Assembly (NCBI RefSeq): GCF_003096415.1
Contig: NZ_QEKH01000015.1
Location: forward strand, 62,001 to 126,000
DNA: 64,000 nucleotides
Reading direction: 5' to 3'
Source: Victivallis vadensis
GTDB taxonomy: Bacteria; Verrucomicrobiota; Lentisphaeria; Victivallales; Victivallaceae
Shown one piece after another: positions 18,261 to 26,407 of the stretch. A program made the translations under genes and the position numbers. The notes beneath the pieces are model-generated. The model was not told the origin of the DNA. It did not search any database and saw nothing but the letters and a program-made list of their open reading frames with translations. The stretch's first letter is position 1, and each line of letters opens with the position of its first letter.

Positions 18261-18677
18261 ATGAACAGCAATTCCGTCGAATACCGCGAGCTTTCCGTCA
18301 TTTCTCCGGAAATGACGGAAGAGATGACGGAACTCTACCGTCAGGCCGGCTGGCTGGCCCCGGAAGAATCAGGAGCATTCATTCCGCGCGCCATGGCAGG
18401 TTCCACGGTTGCGCTGGGAGTTTTCGACGGCTCCCGGCTGATCGGGATGGGGCGTGCGGTTTCCGACGGCGTGTCGGATGCCTATATTCAGGATATCGCC
18501 GTTTCGCCGGATTACCGCAAACGGGGCATCGGCGGCGAAATCGTCCGCCATATCGTTGCCGCGCTGCGGGCCCGCGGCATCGACTGGATCGGACTGGTCG
18601 GAGAACCCGGAACCGAGCATTTCTATGAAGAGCTCGGTTTCACCCGCAAACCCGGCTATACCCTTTGGAAGCTCTGA
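18261..18677 (+). CDS. GNAT-family N-acetyltransferase
   Basis: 138 residues. The acetyl-CoA binding signature is clear: AYIQDIAVSPDYRKRGIGGE, with the Q/RxxGxG-type loop RKRGIG, followed by a helix and HFYEELGFTRKPGYTLWK, the usual final beta strand. It starts one base after the transporter stop, so it is at the end of that operon. The acceptor substrate (small amine, peptide or protein) cannot be told from sequence. Confidence 0.85.
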   Translation: MNSNSVEYRELSVISPEMTEEMTELYRQAGWLAPEESGAFIPRAMAGSTVALGVFDGSRLIGMGRAVSDGVSDAYIQDIAVSPDYRKRGIGGEIVRHIVAALRARGIDWIGLVGEPGTEHFYEELGFTRKPGYTLWKL

Positions 18678-18687
18678 TTCGGAGCTC

Positions 18688-21381
18688 TCAGGGGCGCAGC
18701 GGAGCGAGCAGCAGCTCTTCCGGCTTTTCCGCCAGTGCGAATCCGGCGATTTTTCCGGTGAAGCCGCGCAGCGTCACCGTGTGCCGTCCGGCTGAAAACG
18801 GAATGGGGCGGTTAGGCCTGCCGGTGTAGGTGTGGGCGCCGAGAACGCGCCATTTTTCCTGCGGGCCGGGCTGGCCGAGCAGGATCAGTTCCGATGTTTC
18901 TCCGCCGTCGATGCTGACCGGAATTTTGCGTTCCGGCCCCGCCGTACGCAAAAAGAGATAGTAATTCCCGGCTTTCGGAACATCCGCCGTAAGTTTCGTC
19001 CCCTCCTTTTCGGCCGGACCAGTCGTGCCGCGGATCACATTGGCCCGGTCTTTCGCAAGCAGCGCCGCGTCTCCGGTCGAATCGGCGTAGACGGAGACCG
19101 GGCGGGAGAAGCCGTCCGGCAGCCGGATCAGGAACGCCCCCGCATTCAGCCGTGCCGACGTGATTTCCGACCGGTCTATGGAAACGGTCAGCTTGACCGG
19201 TTTGCCGTAAGCCAGCGTTCCGGTTTCAGGAGTGACCCGGATGAAGCGGCCCGCCGCGTTGCGCACGATCCGGAATTCGGAACGGAAAGCCGGGTCGGTG
19301 ACCGTGACCGTGACTTCGGCAGGTTCCGCCGGAACCGCTGCGAATTCGATCCGCGCCGCGTCGACGTGGATCGGCACCGGGCGGAACGGCAGGTCGGAGT
19401 GAAGCACACCGACCGAAGGCGCTCCGGCGCCGGTCGTCAGGCCGGGGACCGGTTCGCCCGCTCCGATGCCCGGCGAGCCGGCGGCCAGCGTGTAGTTGCC
19501 GCGCGCCGCGTCGACGAAAACCGGCGGCTTGGCGATGCCGTGGCGCTCCTGATTGTACTGCCGCTGCAAAGTGCCGATCAATCCTTTCTGATTCGTGAGC
19601 AGCAGGTCGTAGTCGAAATCCGCGATGGCGCGGAAGATTCCGACCACCGCCAGACTGCCGGAGACTGCCGCAAGGTTGTTGCGGCCATACCCTTTGAAAA
19701 TCCGCTTGAGCGCCTCATTCTCCTCCTTTTTCCCGCCGTAGCTGCTCAGGGCCGACCAGTCGCCGACCATGGTGTTGTGCAGGAAATAGAGCTTCCCGCG
19801 TCCCGCGACACTGTAGTTGTTCTTGATCGCGGTGTTGGTGAAGCCGAGTTCATCGCCCGGTTTGCAGAAAAGATTGCCGACCAGGTAGGAGGGACCGGCC
19901 AGGCAGGGGGCAGTGCTGACGCCGCACAGGACGCCTTCGCTCTTGTTGAACAGGAAACGGCAGTTCTGCTGGCCGCCGTCCAGTTCCATGCCGTCGTCGT
20001 TGCCGAAGGCGAAATAATTGCCGACGATTTCGGCGTCGCGACAGACGCTGCCGTTCACGGAACCGTTGTTCATACCCTCGACCGCATCATTCCAGCGGTG
20101 CCGGTCGCTGCCGATGAAATCGTTATAGCGGAATACCGCCTGTTCCGTGCCTCCGACGAAAATGCCGTTGGGTCCGGCCGGGTGCGAATAGAACCAGCTG
20201 TTCGCGGTGCCGCGCGGATCGTGGATGTAGTTGCGTTCGACGAGGATATCCCGGCAGTCCTGAATGCGGATTCCGGCGTCGTTGTTGAGCGCGCGCCCCG
20301 CTTCGTAGAATTTGCCGTCAAGTTCGGGGCGGCGCACGCCGATCCGGCCGAAGCCGGAGATGTCGCAGTTCAGGATCCGGATATGGGCGGCGTCATCCAG
20401 CCGGATGCCGTTGATCCGGCCGCCGCGGATGGTCAGCCCGTCCAGAATCACGTATTCCGCCTGGTCGAGCCGGATCACGTCGTCCGCCGCCGTGCCGCCG
20501 TCCAGCACGAAGCCGGGCTTGGCCGTGTAGCGCACATACCCGTCGGGAGCGCCGGAGTCGCGGATGATCAGCGGCAGTTCGGTGCCGGGGCCGAGTTCGA
20601 TGGTCCGGCCGACCGGGACGCGGCTGGAAAGCGTGCGGAAATTCCGCTCGATCACCTCTTTTTTCCCGGCGTCATCGACGGTGAGCCGCAACTGATAGGG
20701 GGTATCTTCCTTCAGGTTCAGCAGACTGCCGCGCGCGCTTTTTTCCGGCGGCTGGTAGGCCAGCGGCAGCGCCGGAATCCACCTTTGCGTTCCTTCCGGG
20801 CGGAAGCTGACCTCGCAGCGGAAGCCGTCGAGGTCCGAAGCGCGGCGGTGGTTGAGTTCGATGCTGCACGCTTCGTAGCCGGGAACCAGCTTTACAGGCG
20901 GCAGCTCCCGGCGGTACTCCGCCTCCGGAAGCAGGCGGAAGTTGCTGAAACGTGCCATCGCACCGACATATTCCGAGGCGGAAACGGTGCGGCACAGGAG
21001 TTCGATCCGGTCGGCTCCTTTCGGATCGAATTCGACGCAAAGCTCTCCGGGGCGGACCCGGCTGCGCCGGGAGTCGAGCCGGTTCAGCTCTTTGCCGTCC
21101 CGGTACAGTTTCACCTGCAAATAGGCCATGCCCGGTTTGCTGCCGCTGACGGTCCCGCAGAATACCAGCGGCACTTCCGGAAGTTTTCGCAGCGTCCTGA
21201 TCGCGGAGCCGTCGAACCGGCTCTGCTTTTCCACCTTGAGCTGCAAGGCACCGTTTTCTTCGGAGAGGGAAAGCTCGTTGCGGTTCTGATTCCGCCACGC
21301 TTCCTGCGGGAGCGGAAGCGGTTCCGCCGCAACGGCCAGCACCGCCAGCACGCCGCCGATGACCGATTGAAGTTTCCGCAT
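18688..21381 (-). CDS. Secreted right-handed beta-helix protein (probable polysaccharide-active)
   Basis: 897 residues with a signal peptide (MRKLQSVIGGVLAVLAVAAE). After a beta-sandwich N-terminus, residues about 290-560 form a parallel beta-helix: repeated hydrophobic strands such as YVILDGLTIRGG, IRILNCDISGFGRIGV and ILVERNYIHDPRG. This fold is used by pectate lyases, alginate lyases and NosD-like proteins. The C-terminal 200 residues are beta-rich and resemble a carbohydrate-binding module. GAGAGGAT precedes the ATG. It lies 15 bases after a pseudopilin and in a reverse run with a sugar-sensing GntR fusion. No catalytic residues can be assigned safely. A decayed relative is at 58272-58778. 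Confidence 0.75.
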   Translation of the reverse strand: MRKLQSVIGGVLAVLAVAAEPLPLPQEAWRNQNRNELSLSEENGALQLKVEKQSRFDGSAIRTLRKLPEVPLVFCGTVSGSKPGMAYLQVKLYRDGKELNRLDSRRSRVRPGELCVEFDPKGADRIELLCRTVSASEYVGAMARFSNFRLLPEAEYRRELPPVKLVPGYEACSIELNHRRASDLDGFRCEVSFRPEGTQRWIPALPLAYQPPEKSARGSLLNLKEDTPYQLRLTVDDAGKKEVIERNFRTLSSRVPVGRTIELGPGTELPLIIRDSGAPDGYVRYTAKPGFVLDGGTAADDVIRLDQAEYVILDGLTIRGGRINGIRLDDAAHIRILNCDISGFGRIGVRRPELDGKFYEAGRALNNDAGIRIQDCRDILVERNYIHDPRGTANSWFYSHPAGPNGIFVGGTEQAVFRYNDFIGSDRHRWNDAVEGMNNGSVNGSVCRDAEIVGNYFAFGNDDGMELDGGQQNCRFLFNKSEGVLCGVSTAPCLAGPSYLVGNLFCKPGDELGFTNTAIKNNYSVAGRGKLYFLHNTMVGDWSALSSYGGKKEENEALKRIFKGYGRNNLAAVSGSLAVVGIFRAIADFDYDLLLTNQKGLIGTLQRQYNQERHGIAKPPVFVDAARGNYTLAAGSPGIGAGEPVPGLTTGAGAPSVGVLHSDLPFRPVPIHVDAARIEFAAVPAEPAEVTVTVTDPAFRSEFRIVRNAAGRFIRVTPETGTLAYGKPVKLTVSIDRSEITSARLNAGAFLIRLPDGFSRPVSVYADSTGDAALLAKDRANVIRGTTGPAEKEGTKLTADVPKAGNYYLFLRTAGPERKIPVSIDGGETSELILLGQPGPQEKWRVLGAHTYTGRPNRPIPFSAGRHTVTLRGFTGKIAGFALAEKPEELLLAPLRP

Positions 21382-21396
21382 GGTGAATATCCTCTC

Positions 21397-22545
21397 TTAC
21401 CAGATATGATCGAACCAGAAATAGTTGTGCTTTTCGGCGGAATAACTCCCGTCCTTGCGGGCCATCAGTTCCGCGTGGGATACTTTGGCCGCGTGCAGGT
21501 CCGCAAATGCGATATTGACCGCCTGACTGTGCCGCCGCGACAACACCTTCTGCTGCCAGATTTCCACCCGGGAGCCGTCCGTGGAGCCGTCGTAGCAGTT
21601 GTAGGCGATATCGCCAGCCAGCAGCCGGAGCGACGGCTTGCGGATCGACCGGAATTCATGCCATCGCTGCGGATTGGAGTTTTCCTTGCCCGCCTGTTTC
21701 GCGGTGCTGGTCAAATAGGTGTTGAACGCATAGCTGTTGTTCATGCCCTTCGGGTCATGATCAGGTTTGACGTTCTGGCCGTCGCGCCGGCCTCCCGGGC
21801 AGAGCGCCACGGGCATCACATCATTCTCAAACATATTGGCTTCCGTCACGGAAGCCACCGGGCTGCCGCCGAGGTAAGGCACCAGCGTGGACTGCTGGAA
21901 ATTGGGCGCGGCCGGCCCGAACAGGAAGCGCGCGGTCCAGCCGGCGTCGTCTTTCCACATGATGCTGCCGTTGTTGTCGTCGGAATACAGCGCGGAAGCC
22001 GTCGCGATCTGCTTCAGGTTGCCGAGGCACTTGGCGGCATGCCCCGCCGCGCGCGCTTTGTTCAGTGCCGGGAGCAGCATCGACGCGAGAATGGCGATGA
22101 TCGCGATCACTACGAGCAGCTCAATCAGCGTAAAACTATTGCGATATCGGGATTTCGCCTTCGGCGAGCAGGGCGCTTCGCCCCTGCACCCAGACCGGCA
22201 AGGTGCCGGTGCCGTGTACGGGGCGGTGGACAGGCGGGGCAACGGTCGTTCGGCAGGGAAGAAAGAGCCGCAATAACGTGAAGTTGTCTTCCCGCTTTTC
22301 TGCGGAAAGACAACTTCACGTTTTTGCTCCGACTTGCCGCTTGCAGAGCATTGGCAGAGGCGTAAGAGCTTGCCGGACATCAGGGAGATGTTGAGATTGC
22401 TTGGTACGGGGAGAGACGCGGCGCAAGTCGCCGCTTTCTCTCCCCCGAACCCCTCTCTTTCGCGCAGAGCGGTATACGGGAACCGAGTGTATATTTTACA
22501 AGTAATATTCACGAGCAGTTCAATCAGGGTGAAATTTCGTTTCAT
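21397..22545 (-). CDS. Pseudopilin carrying an in-frame repeat cassette
   Basis: 382 residues if read from the ATG at 22545. It begins [12 protein letters not shown], runs through 125 codons of repeat-derived sequence without a stop, then repeats the motif as [20 protein letters not shown] with the normal [16 protein letters not shown] helix and a typical pseudopilin domain ending with [10 protein letters not shown]. The downstream motif has no start codon or ribosome site of its own in the preceding bases, so reading through the cassette is the only obvious way to make the protein. Whether the product is cleaved at the first, second or neither motif is unknown. It lies between a GntR regulator and a beta-helix protein in one reverse operon. 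Confidence 0.75.
   Translation of the reverse strand: MKRNFTLIELLVNITCKIYTRFPYTALREREGFGGEKAATCAASLPVPSNLNISLMSGKLLRLCQCSASGKSEQKREVVFPQKSGKTTSRYCGSFFPAERPLPRLSTAPYTAPAPCRSGCRGEAPCSPKAKSRYRNSFTLIELLVVIAIIAILASMLLPALNKARAAGHAAKCLGNLKQIATASALYSDDNNGSIMWKDDAGWTARFLFGPAAPNFQQSTLVPYLGGSPVASVTEANMFENDVMPVALCPGGRRDGQNVKPDHDPKGMNNSYAFNTYLTSTAKQAGKENSNPQRWHEFRSIRKPSLRLLAGDIAYNCYDGSTDGSRVEIWQQKVLSRRHSQAVNIAFADLHAAKVSHAELMARKDGSYSAEKHNYFWFDHIW
22135..22509 (-). repeat. In-frame repeat cassette, copy A
   Basis: 375 bases (125 codons) lying exactly between two FTLIELLV-coding segments (22510-22533 and 22111-22134). The segments differ at four bases, so this is not a fresh target duplication. It includes a perfect inverted repeat with 16-bp arms at 22275-22290 and 22307-22322. 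The GC module is at 22193-22214. By eye about nine bases in ten match copy B at 27.58-27.87 kb with no gaps. The first 79 bases match copy C at 58.18-58.26 kb, again without gaps. Confidence 0.85.
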
Positions 22546-22557
22546 GGCAGCCTCCTG

Positions 22558-23901
22558 TCAATTCTTTTTACGACGGATTTCATCACGGACTTTCAATATG
22601 GTGCGCAGCGCCGAAGCCAGCTCGGCTGCTGCCGGTTCCAATGGGCGGTCGGAGTGGATGATGTCGGAAACCCCGCCGTAAATGATTTCAGTCAGCGGCG
22701 GAGAGTCCACGTTGTATTCGGCGGACATCGTGTTCATCTCGTTCAGGAACAGCAGGTCGCGCGGATCTTCGGAGTCGATGCTCGCCTGCGCCGCCTGCTT
22801 CAGGATCGGAATCCCGTAACGCCGTTGGCCGATGTACTGCTGCATTCGCTCTCCGAGCAGGAAGCGGATATACTTTCCCGCCAGCGCATTGTCGGCGCAC
22901 TCGCGGCGCACGCAGATCAGGTCGGTCGCCTGCGTGGTCACATTCCGGCCGCCCGGGATCTCCGGCAGCGGCACCGTGCCCCAGTCGTCGAAGCCGCTGT
23001 GGTGAATCACGCTGTACAACTCGCGGTCGGCCATCGCCAGCGCGATGTCGCCGTTGTGAAAGGGGCACTCGACTTCCGCGCCCCGGCTGACGAAACCGTA
23101 GACGGTTGTGCACAGCTCGCGCAGCAGCGCCATGCCCCGGATTGTTTCCGGGGAGTCGATGCAGACTCTGGTGGAGCCGTCCGGCAGGCGGTCGATCAGC
23201 TTGCCGCCGGCCCGGAAGATGAAGTTCATCCAGAAATAAGGGCGGTCGAAATAGGTGAAAACCCGCTCCGCCGGGTAGTGCCGCCGCAGGGTGCGGATCA
23301 GCCCGATGAACTCCTCCCAGGTCCAGTTTTTGCGGGGGGCGGGGAGACGGTGGGCCGCCAGCATGCCGCGGTTGAAGAAGATCACCCGGGGCGAGAAGAT
23401 GAAGGGAATTCCGAACAGCCGTCCGTCCGGTTCGCTGAAGCCGCGGAACGGACGGCTGAAGAAACGCCCTTCGTCATGGATGCACTCCGGCAGGAAGCGC
23501 GAGAGGTCCATGTAGTCGTCGCGGTGCTCCTGCAATTCAAAGGTGGTGCGCAGTTCGAACATGCCGCGCCTGAATCCCCGGCTGAACCGCAGCTCCGGCA
23601 GTTCTTCGGCCAGAAATCCCAGCATGCCCGGAATCCACTCCCGGAACGGCTGGAAGATCACCAGATGGTTGCGGATCAGCCGGTTTTCCCAACCGTGCCG
23701 GACATAGGCGCCGCGCCGGGAAACACATTCGATCACGCCGTCCTGTTCCAGCGACGAGACCACATGCTGCGCGACCAGAAACGAGATATGCAGCTCCGCG
23801 GCGAGATCCCGCGCTCCGGGCAGTTTGCTTCCCGCCGGAAAGCGCCCGGATTCGATCCCGTCCAGCAGGAACTCCCTGCCCTGTGACAATTTGTCTTTCA
23901 C
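22558..23901 (-). CDS. GntR-type regulator fused to a solute-binding-protein domain
   Basis: 447 residues. A GntR winged helix spans residues 1-70 (SGRFPAGSKLPGARDLAAEL, then a wing with RRGAYVRHG). The remainder resembles an ABC-type extracellular sugar-binding protein of family 1: FGIPFIFSPRVIFFNRGM, WTWEEFIGLIRTL, GDIALAMADRELY, and a late FLLGERMQQYIGQRRYGIP. There is no signal peptide, so the binding-protein fold acts in the cytoplasm as ligand sensor. It is first in the reverse run ahead of the pseudopilin and beta-helix genes. A strong promoter with a palindrome over the -35 element suggests autoregulation. Confidence 0.85.
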   Translation of the reverse strand: MKDKLSQGREFLLDGIESGRFPAGSKLPGARDLAAELHISFLVAQHVVSSLEQDGVIECVSRRGAYVRHGWENRLIRNHLVIFQPFREWIPGMLGFLAEELPELRFSRGFRRGMFELRTTFELQEHRDDYMDLSRFLPECIHDEGRFFSRPFRGFSEPDGRLFGIPFIFSPRVIFFNRGMLAAHRLPAPRKNWTWEEFIGLIRTLRRHYPAERVFTYFDRPYFWMNFIFRAGGKLIDRLPDGSTRVCIDSPETIRGMALLRELCTTVYGFVSRGAEVECPFHNGDIALAMADRELYSVIHHSGFDDWGTVPLPEIPGGRNVTTQATDLICVRRECADNALAGKYIRFLLGERMQQYIGQRRYGIPILKQAAQASIDSEDPRDLLFLNEMNTMSAEYNVDSPPLTEIIYGGVSDIIHSDRPLEPAAAELASALRTILKVRDEIRRKKN

Positions 23902-23934
23902 ATCCCGTTCTCCTGAATTTTCGGTTCCGCATTA

Positions 23935-23963
23935 ATTATGATACATCTTTCTGACTAAGTCAA
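23935..23963 (-). promoter_or_regulatory. Promoter of the GntR-SBP operon with overlapping operator
   Basis: On the reverse strand TTGACT (23963-23958), 17 bp, CATAAT (23940-23935). The palindrome TGACTAAGTCA (23952-23962) covers the -35 element. Confidence 0.65.
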
Positions 23964-24004
23964 TAGGCTTCCAATAAAAAATCGAAAAAAATTTTATCCC
24001 GGAT

Positions 24005-24017
24005 TTGACTCAGTCAA
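24005..24017. promoter_or_regulatory. Second operator-like palindrome
   Basis: TTGACTCAGTCAA, a perfect 13-bp palindrome and near copy of the site at 23952-23962, with 54 bp between centres. A pair of this kind fits a dimeric GntR protein, possibly looping. Confidence 0.6.
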
Positions 24018-24029
24018 TTTGCGGGGCAT

Positions 24030-24056
24030 AAAAAAGCCCCCGGAAATTCCGGGAGC
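24030..24056 (-). terminator. Rho-independent terminator of pilT
   Basis: On the reverse strand a GCTCCCGG/CCGGGGGC stem with loop AATTT, followed directly by TTTTTT. Confidence 0.8.
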
Positions 24057-24076
24057 CTTTCGGGAAAAACCGAAAC

Positions 24077-25174
24077 TCAGAGCGCGTCGTCCTGCGCGTT
24101 GGCGGGAAGCGGCATTTCAGCTTCGATCATCATCTTGCGCAGGTCGTCGCGGTCGATCGCGCGGAAGAACGCTTCCTCCGACGAAATTTTTTCGTCCCGC
24201 ACCAGCTCCATCAGCGCGCCGTTCAGCGTGCGCATGCCGAGCTTGTAGCCGGTCTGGATGCTCGACTCGATCATGTGCACCTTGTTTTCGCGGATCAGGT
24301 TGCTGATCGCGTGGGTGACGAGCAGAATTTCCAGCGCGGCGACACGCCCCTTGCCGATCTTTTTGCAGAGGGTCTGCGACACGATGCCCTTCAGCGATTC
24401 CGCGAGCATCATGCGGATCTGGTCCTGACGGTTCGCCGGGAACTGCTGGATGATACGCACCGCGGTACGGGCGGCGGTGGTGGTGTGCAGCGTGCCGAAC
24501 ACCAGGTGGCCGGTTTCCGCCGTTTCCAGCGCAATTTCCATGGTTTCGAGGTCGCGCATTTCGCCGACGAGCACGATGTCCGGGTCTTCACGGAGGGCGG
24601 CGCGCAGCGCGGCGGCGAACGAACGGGTATGGCGGCCGACTTCGCGGTGGTTGATCAGGCACTTCTTGTTGGGGTGCACGAATTCCACCGGGTCTTCAAC
24701 CGTGATGATGTGGTCGGTGCGGGTCCGGTTGATGTAGTCGATCATCGCGGCCAGCGTGGTCGATTTACCCGAACCGGTCGGCCCGGTGACCAGCACCAGC
24801 CCCTTGTTCAGGGTGCAGAGGTCGCGGATCGCGGGCGACAGCCCCAGCTGTTCGAAGGTCAGGATGTTCGCGGGAATCACACGGGCCACCACGCCGACGC
24901 CGTGCAGGTCGCGGAACACGTTCACGCGGAAACGGTCGCCGGTCGGCAGCGAATACGCGAGGTCGGTATCGTTGCATTCGCGGAACTGATTCTGGTTGCG
25001 TTCGCTCATGATCTCGAAGACCAGCGCCTCGATGTAGTCGCTGTCGAACGGGTCCGAGTTGGTGAATACCATTTCACCGTCGATGCGGTACGCGACCGGG
25101 CAGCCGCTGGAGAGGTGCATATCCGATGCCTTGTGCTCCAGCATGAAGTTCAGAAAAGCGTCAATGTGCGGCAT
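24077..25174 (-). CDS. pilT: PilT-type pilus retraction ATPase
   Basis: 365 residues, normal PilT length. This hexameric cytoplasmic ATPase powers depolymerisation of type IV pili. Seen: an N-terminal PAS-like domain (SDMHLSSGCPVAYRIDGE), Walker A GPTGSGKST near residue 130, the Asp box (IITVEDPVEF), Walker B (DIVLVGEMRDLETM), the His box (GHLVFGTLHTTTA), and the C-terminal PilT pattern AISNLIRENKVHMIESSIQTG. The last fits PilT rather than PilB or GspE. It is a lone gene with its own promoter and terminator between two carbohydrate loci. Its presence shows that pilus machinery works alongside the many pseudopilins. Confidence 0.95.
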   Translation of the reverse strand: MPHIDAFLNFMLEHKASDMHLSSGCPVAYRIDGEMVFTNSDPFDSDYIEALVFEIMSERNQNQFRECNDTDLAYSLPTGDRFRVNVFRDLHGVGVVARVIPANILTFEQLGLSPAIRDLCTLNKGLVLVTGPTGSGKSTTLAAMIDYINRTRTDHIITVEDPVEFVHPNKKCLINHREVGRHTRSFAAALRAALREDPDIVLVGEMRDLETMEIALETAETGHLVFGTLHTTTAARTAVRIIQQFPANRQDQIRMMLAESLKGIVSQTLCKKIGKGRVAALEILLVTHAISNLIRENKVHMIESSIQTGYKLGMRTLNGALMELVRDEKISSEEAFFRAIDRDDLRKMMIEAEMPLPANAQDDAL

Positions 25175-25222
25175 AGCAAGAAAACACTCCTGTTCTATTT
25201 CAAATTATAAAATCATTTGTTG

Positions 25223-25251
25223 AAAATATTATCATTTGCCTGTTTTTTCAA
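25223..25251 (-). promoter_or_regulatory. Promoter of pilT
   Basis: On the reverse strand TTGAAA (25251-25246), 17 bp, TATTTT (25228-25223), about 50 bp before the ATG. Confidence 0.55.
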
Positions 25252-25290
25252 GTGGAGAATCCGAAAATCAACCGTTTTTCCATACCTGGA

Positions 25291-26334
25291 TCAGCCGCTT
25301 CCGGCGATCAGCAGCTCCGGTCGGACCTCCCGGCGGAAGCACTCCGTTTCCCGGTCGATCAGCTGCCGGATTCCCTGAATGGCCAGACGGCCGATTTCGC
25401 GGTCGTCCAGCCGGGCGGCGCCGAGCACTCCGGCGGCAAGCCCGGTCCGGCGGTCCCCGTCGAGGAGCACCATCGGCAACTGCTCCGGCGCAATTTCCAG
25501 CTCGCGCAGCGCATCCTGCACGCCGCTCTCCATGCTCCGGCTCATCACGATCAGGCCGTCGAACTTCTCGCGGCGAAGTGCGCCGAGCAGGGTTTCGCGG
25601 GCGCTTTCGCGCGCATACCGCGAAACGAGCGCGGTGCATTCGACGCCGGTTCCGGCCAGCGCGTCTTCGACTCCGGCGCGGATCGCCTCCACCACCGAAT
25701 GGCCGCCGGGGCCGCACAGGAACAGCAGCCGGCGCGGATTCCGGGCGCACAGTACGCCGGTCAGTTCCGCCGCCGTCCGCCGGTAGGATGCGGTCACGAA
25801 GCTGAGCCGCCCGGGGGCCGCGGAATCAGGCACGCTGGTGATAAACAGGGCCGGAGCGCGGTTTTCCAGCAGTTCGCCGAGGTAGCCGGCCTCGCGGTGT
25901 TCGCCCCAGACCAGCAGCCCGTCGACGGTTCCGGCGCGGAAGAGCGGCCAGTAGCGGCAGTTCGCGTCGCGCTTTTCACCGAAGAGCAGCAGCAGGTTGC
26001 TGCCGCTGCCCTGCAGCATCTCCTCCATTCCGGCGAGGATGTCCACGAAATGCAGGTCGGTGAACACATGGTCTTCGGTGTCCAGCTGAGACGGCACCAG
26101 AAGCCCGATCACTCCGGCGCGGCGGCGGAAAAGCCGCTGGGCGTTCACATTGGGGACGTAATCCAGCTCCCGCGCGGCGGCGAGCACCCGCTCGCGGGTC
26201 GCCTCCGGAATTTTGGTGCCGGTGCGCCCGTTGAGCACCTTTGAGACGGTGCAGGTGCTCAGCCCGACGTATTCCGCCAAGTCGCGGATGCTGCACCGTT
26301 CCCGTACGGCGTTCTTTTTTCGGTTGCCGGTCAT
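25291..26334 (-). CDS. LacI-family transcriptional regulator
   Basis: 347 residues starting MTGNRKKN. The LacI helix-turn-helix is clear (SIRDLAEYVGLSTCTVSKVL, then IPEATRERVLAAARELDYVPN), followed by a two-lobe ligand domain (VIGLLVPSQ, VDGLLVWGE, PRRLLFLCGPGGHSVVEA, GLIVMSRS). The frame is open far upstream into the AraC gene, but the ATG at 26334 begins the normal domain. It lies 73 bases downstream of an AraC gene in the same direction, so two different regulators serve the agarase-like locus that diverges at 27411. ATGCTGAAGCAT just upstream is a possible operator. Confidence 0.9.
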   Translation of the reverse strand: MTGNRKKNAVRERCSIRDLAEYVGLSTCTVSKVLNGRTGTKIPEATRERVLAAARELDYVPNVNAQRLFRRRAGVIGLLVPSQLDTEDHVFTDLHFVDILAGMEEMLQGSGSNLLLLFGEKRDANCRYWPLFRAGTVDGLLVWGEHREAGYLGELLENRAPALFITSVPDSAAPGRLSFVTASYRRTAAELTGVLCARNPRRLLFLCGPGGHSVVEAIRAGVEDALAGTGVECTALVSRYARESARETLLGALRREKFDGLIVMSRSMESGVQDALRELEIAPEQLPMVLLDGDRRTGLAAGVLGAARLDDREIGRLAIQGIRQLIDRETECFRREVRPELLIAGSG

Positions 26335-26358
26335 CGTGGTTCCGTCCTGAAATAATGG

Positions 26359-26370
26359 ATGCTGAAGCAT
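26359..26370. promoter_or_regulatory. Operator-like inverted repeat
   Basis: ATGCTGAAGCAT, five-base arms around GA, 25 bp before the LacI start. Tentative. Confidence 0.3.
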
Positions 26371-26407
26371 AACAATAGCACTTCCCGCGCCGATTTTCAA
26401 CCCGGAT

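Noticed and set aside
18832-22281. A 1149-codon forward open frame opposite the beta-helix and pseudopilin genes
   Set aside because: It spans two reverse genes and their gap, is rich in Arg/Asp/Gly runs typical of shadow frames, and both reverse genes have signal sequences and known folds.
22135-22509. Insertion sequence or transposon
   Set aside because: No transposase frame and no terminal inverted repeats at the ends; it may be non-autonomous, but a standard IS label is not supported.
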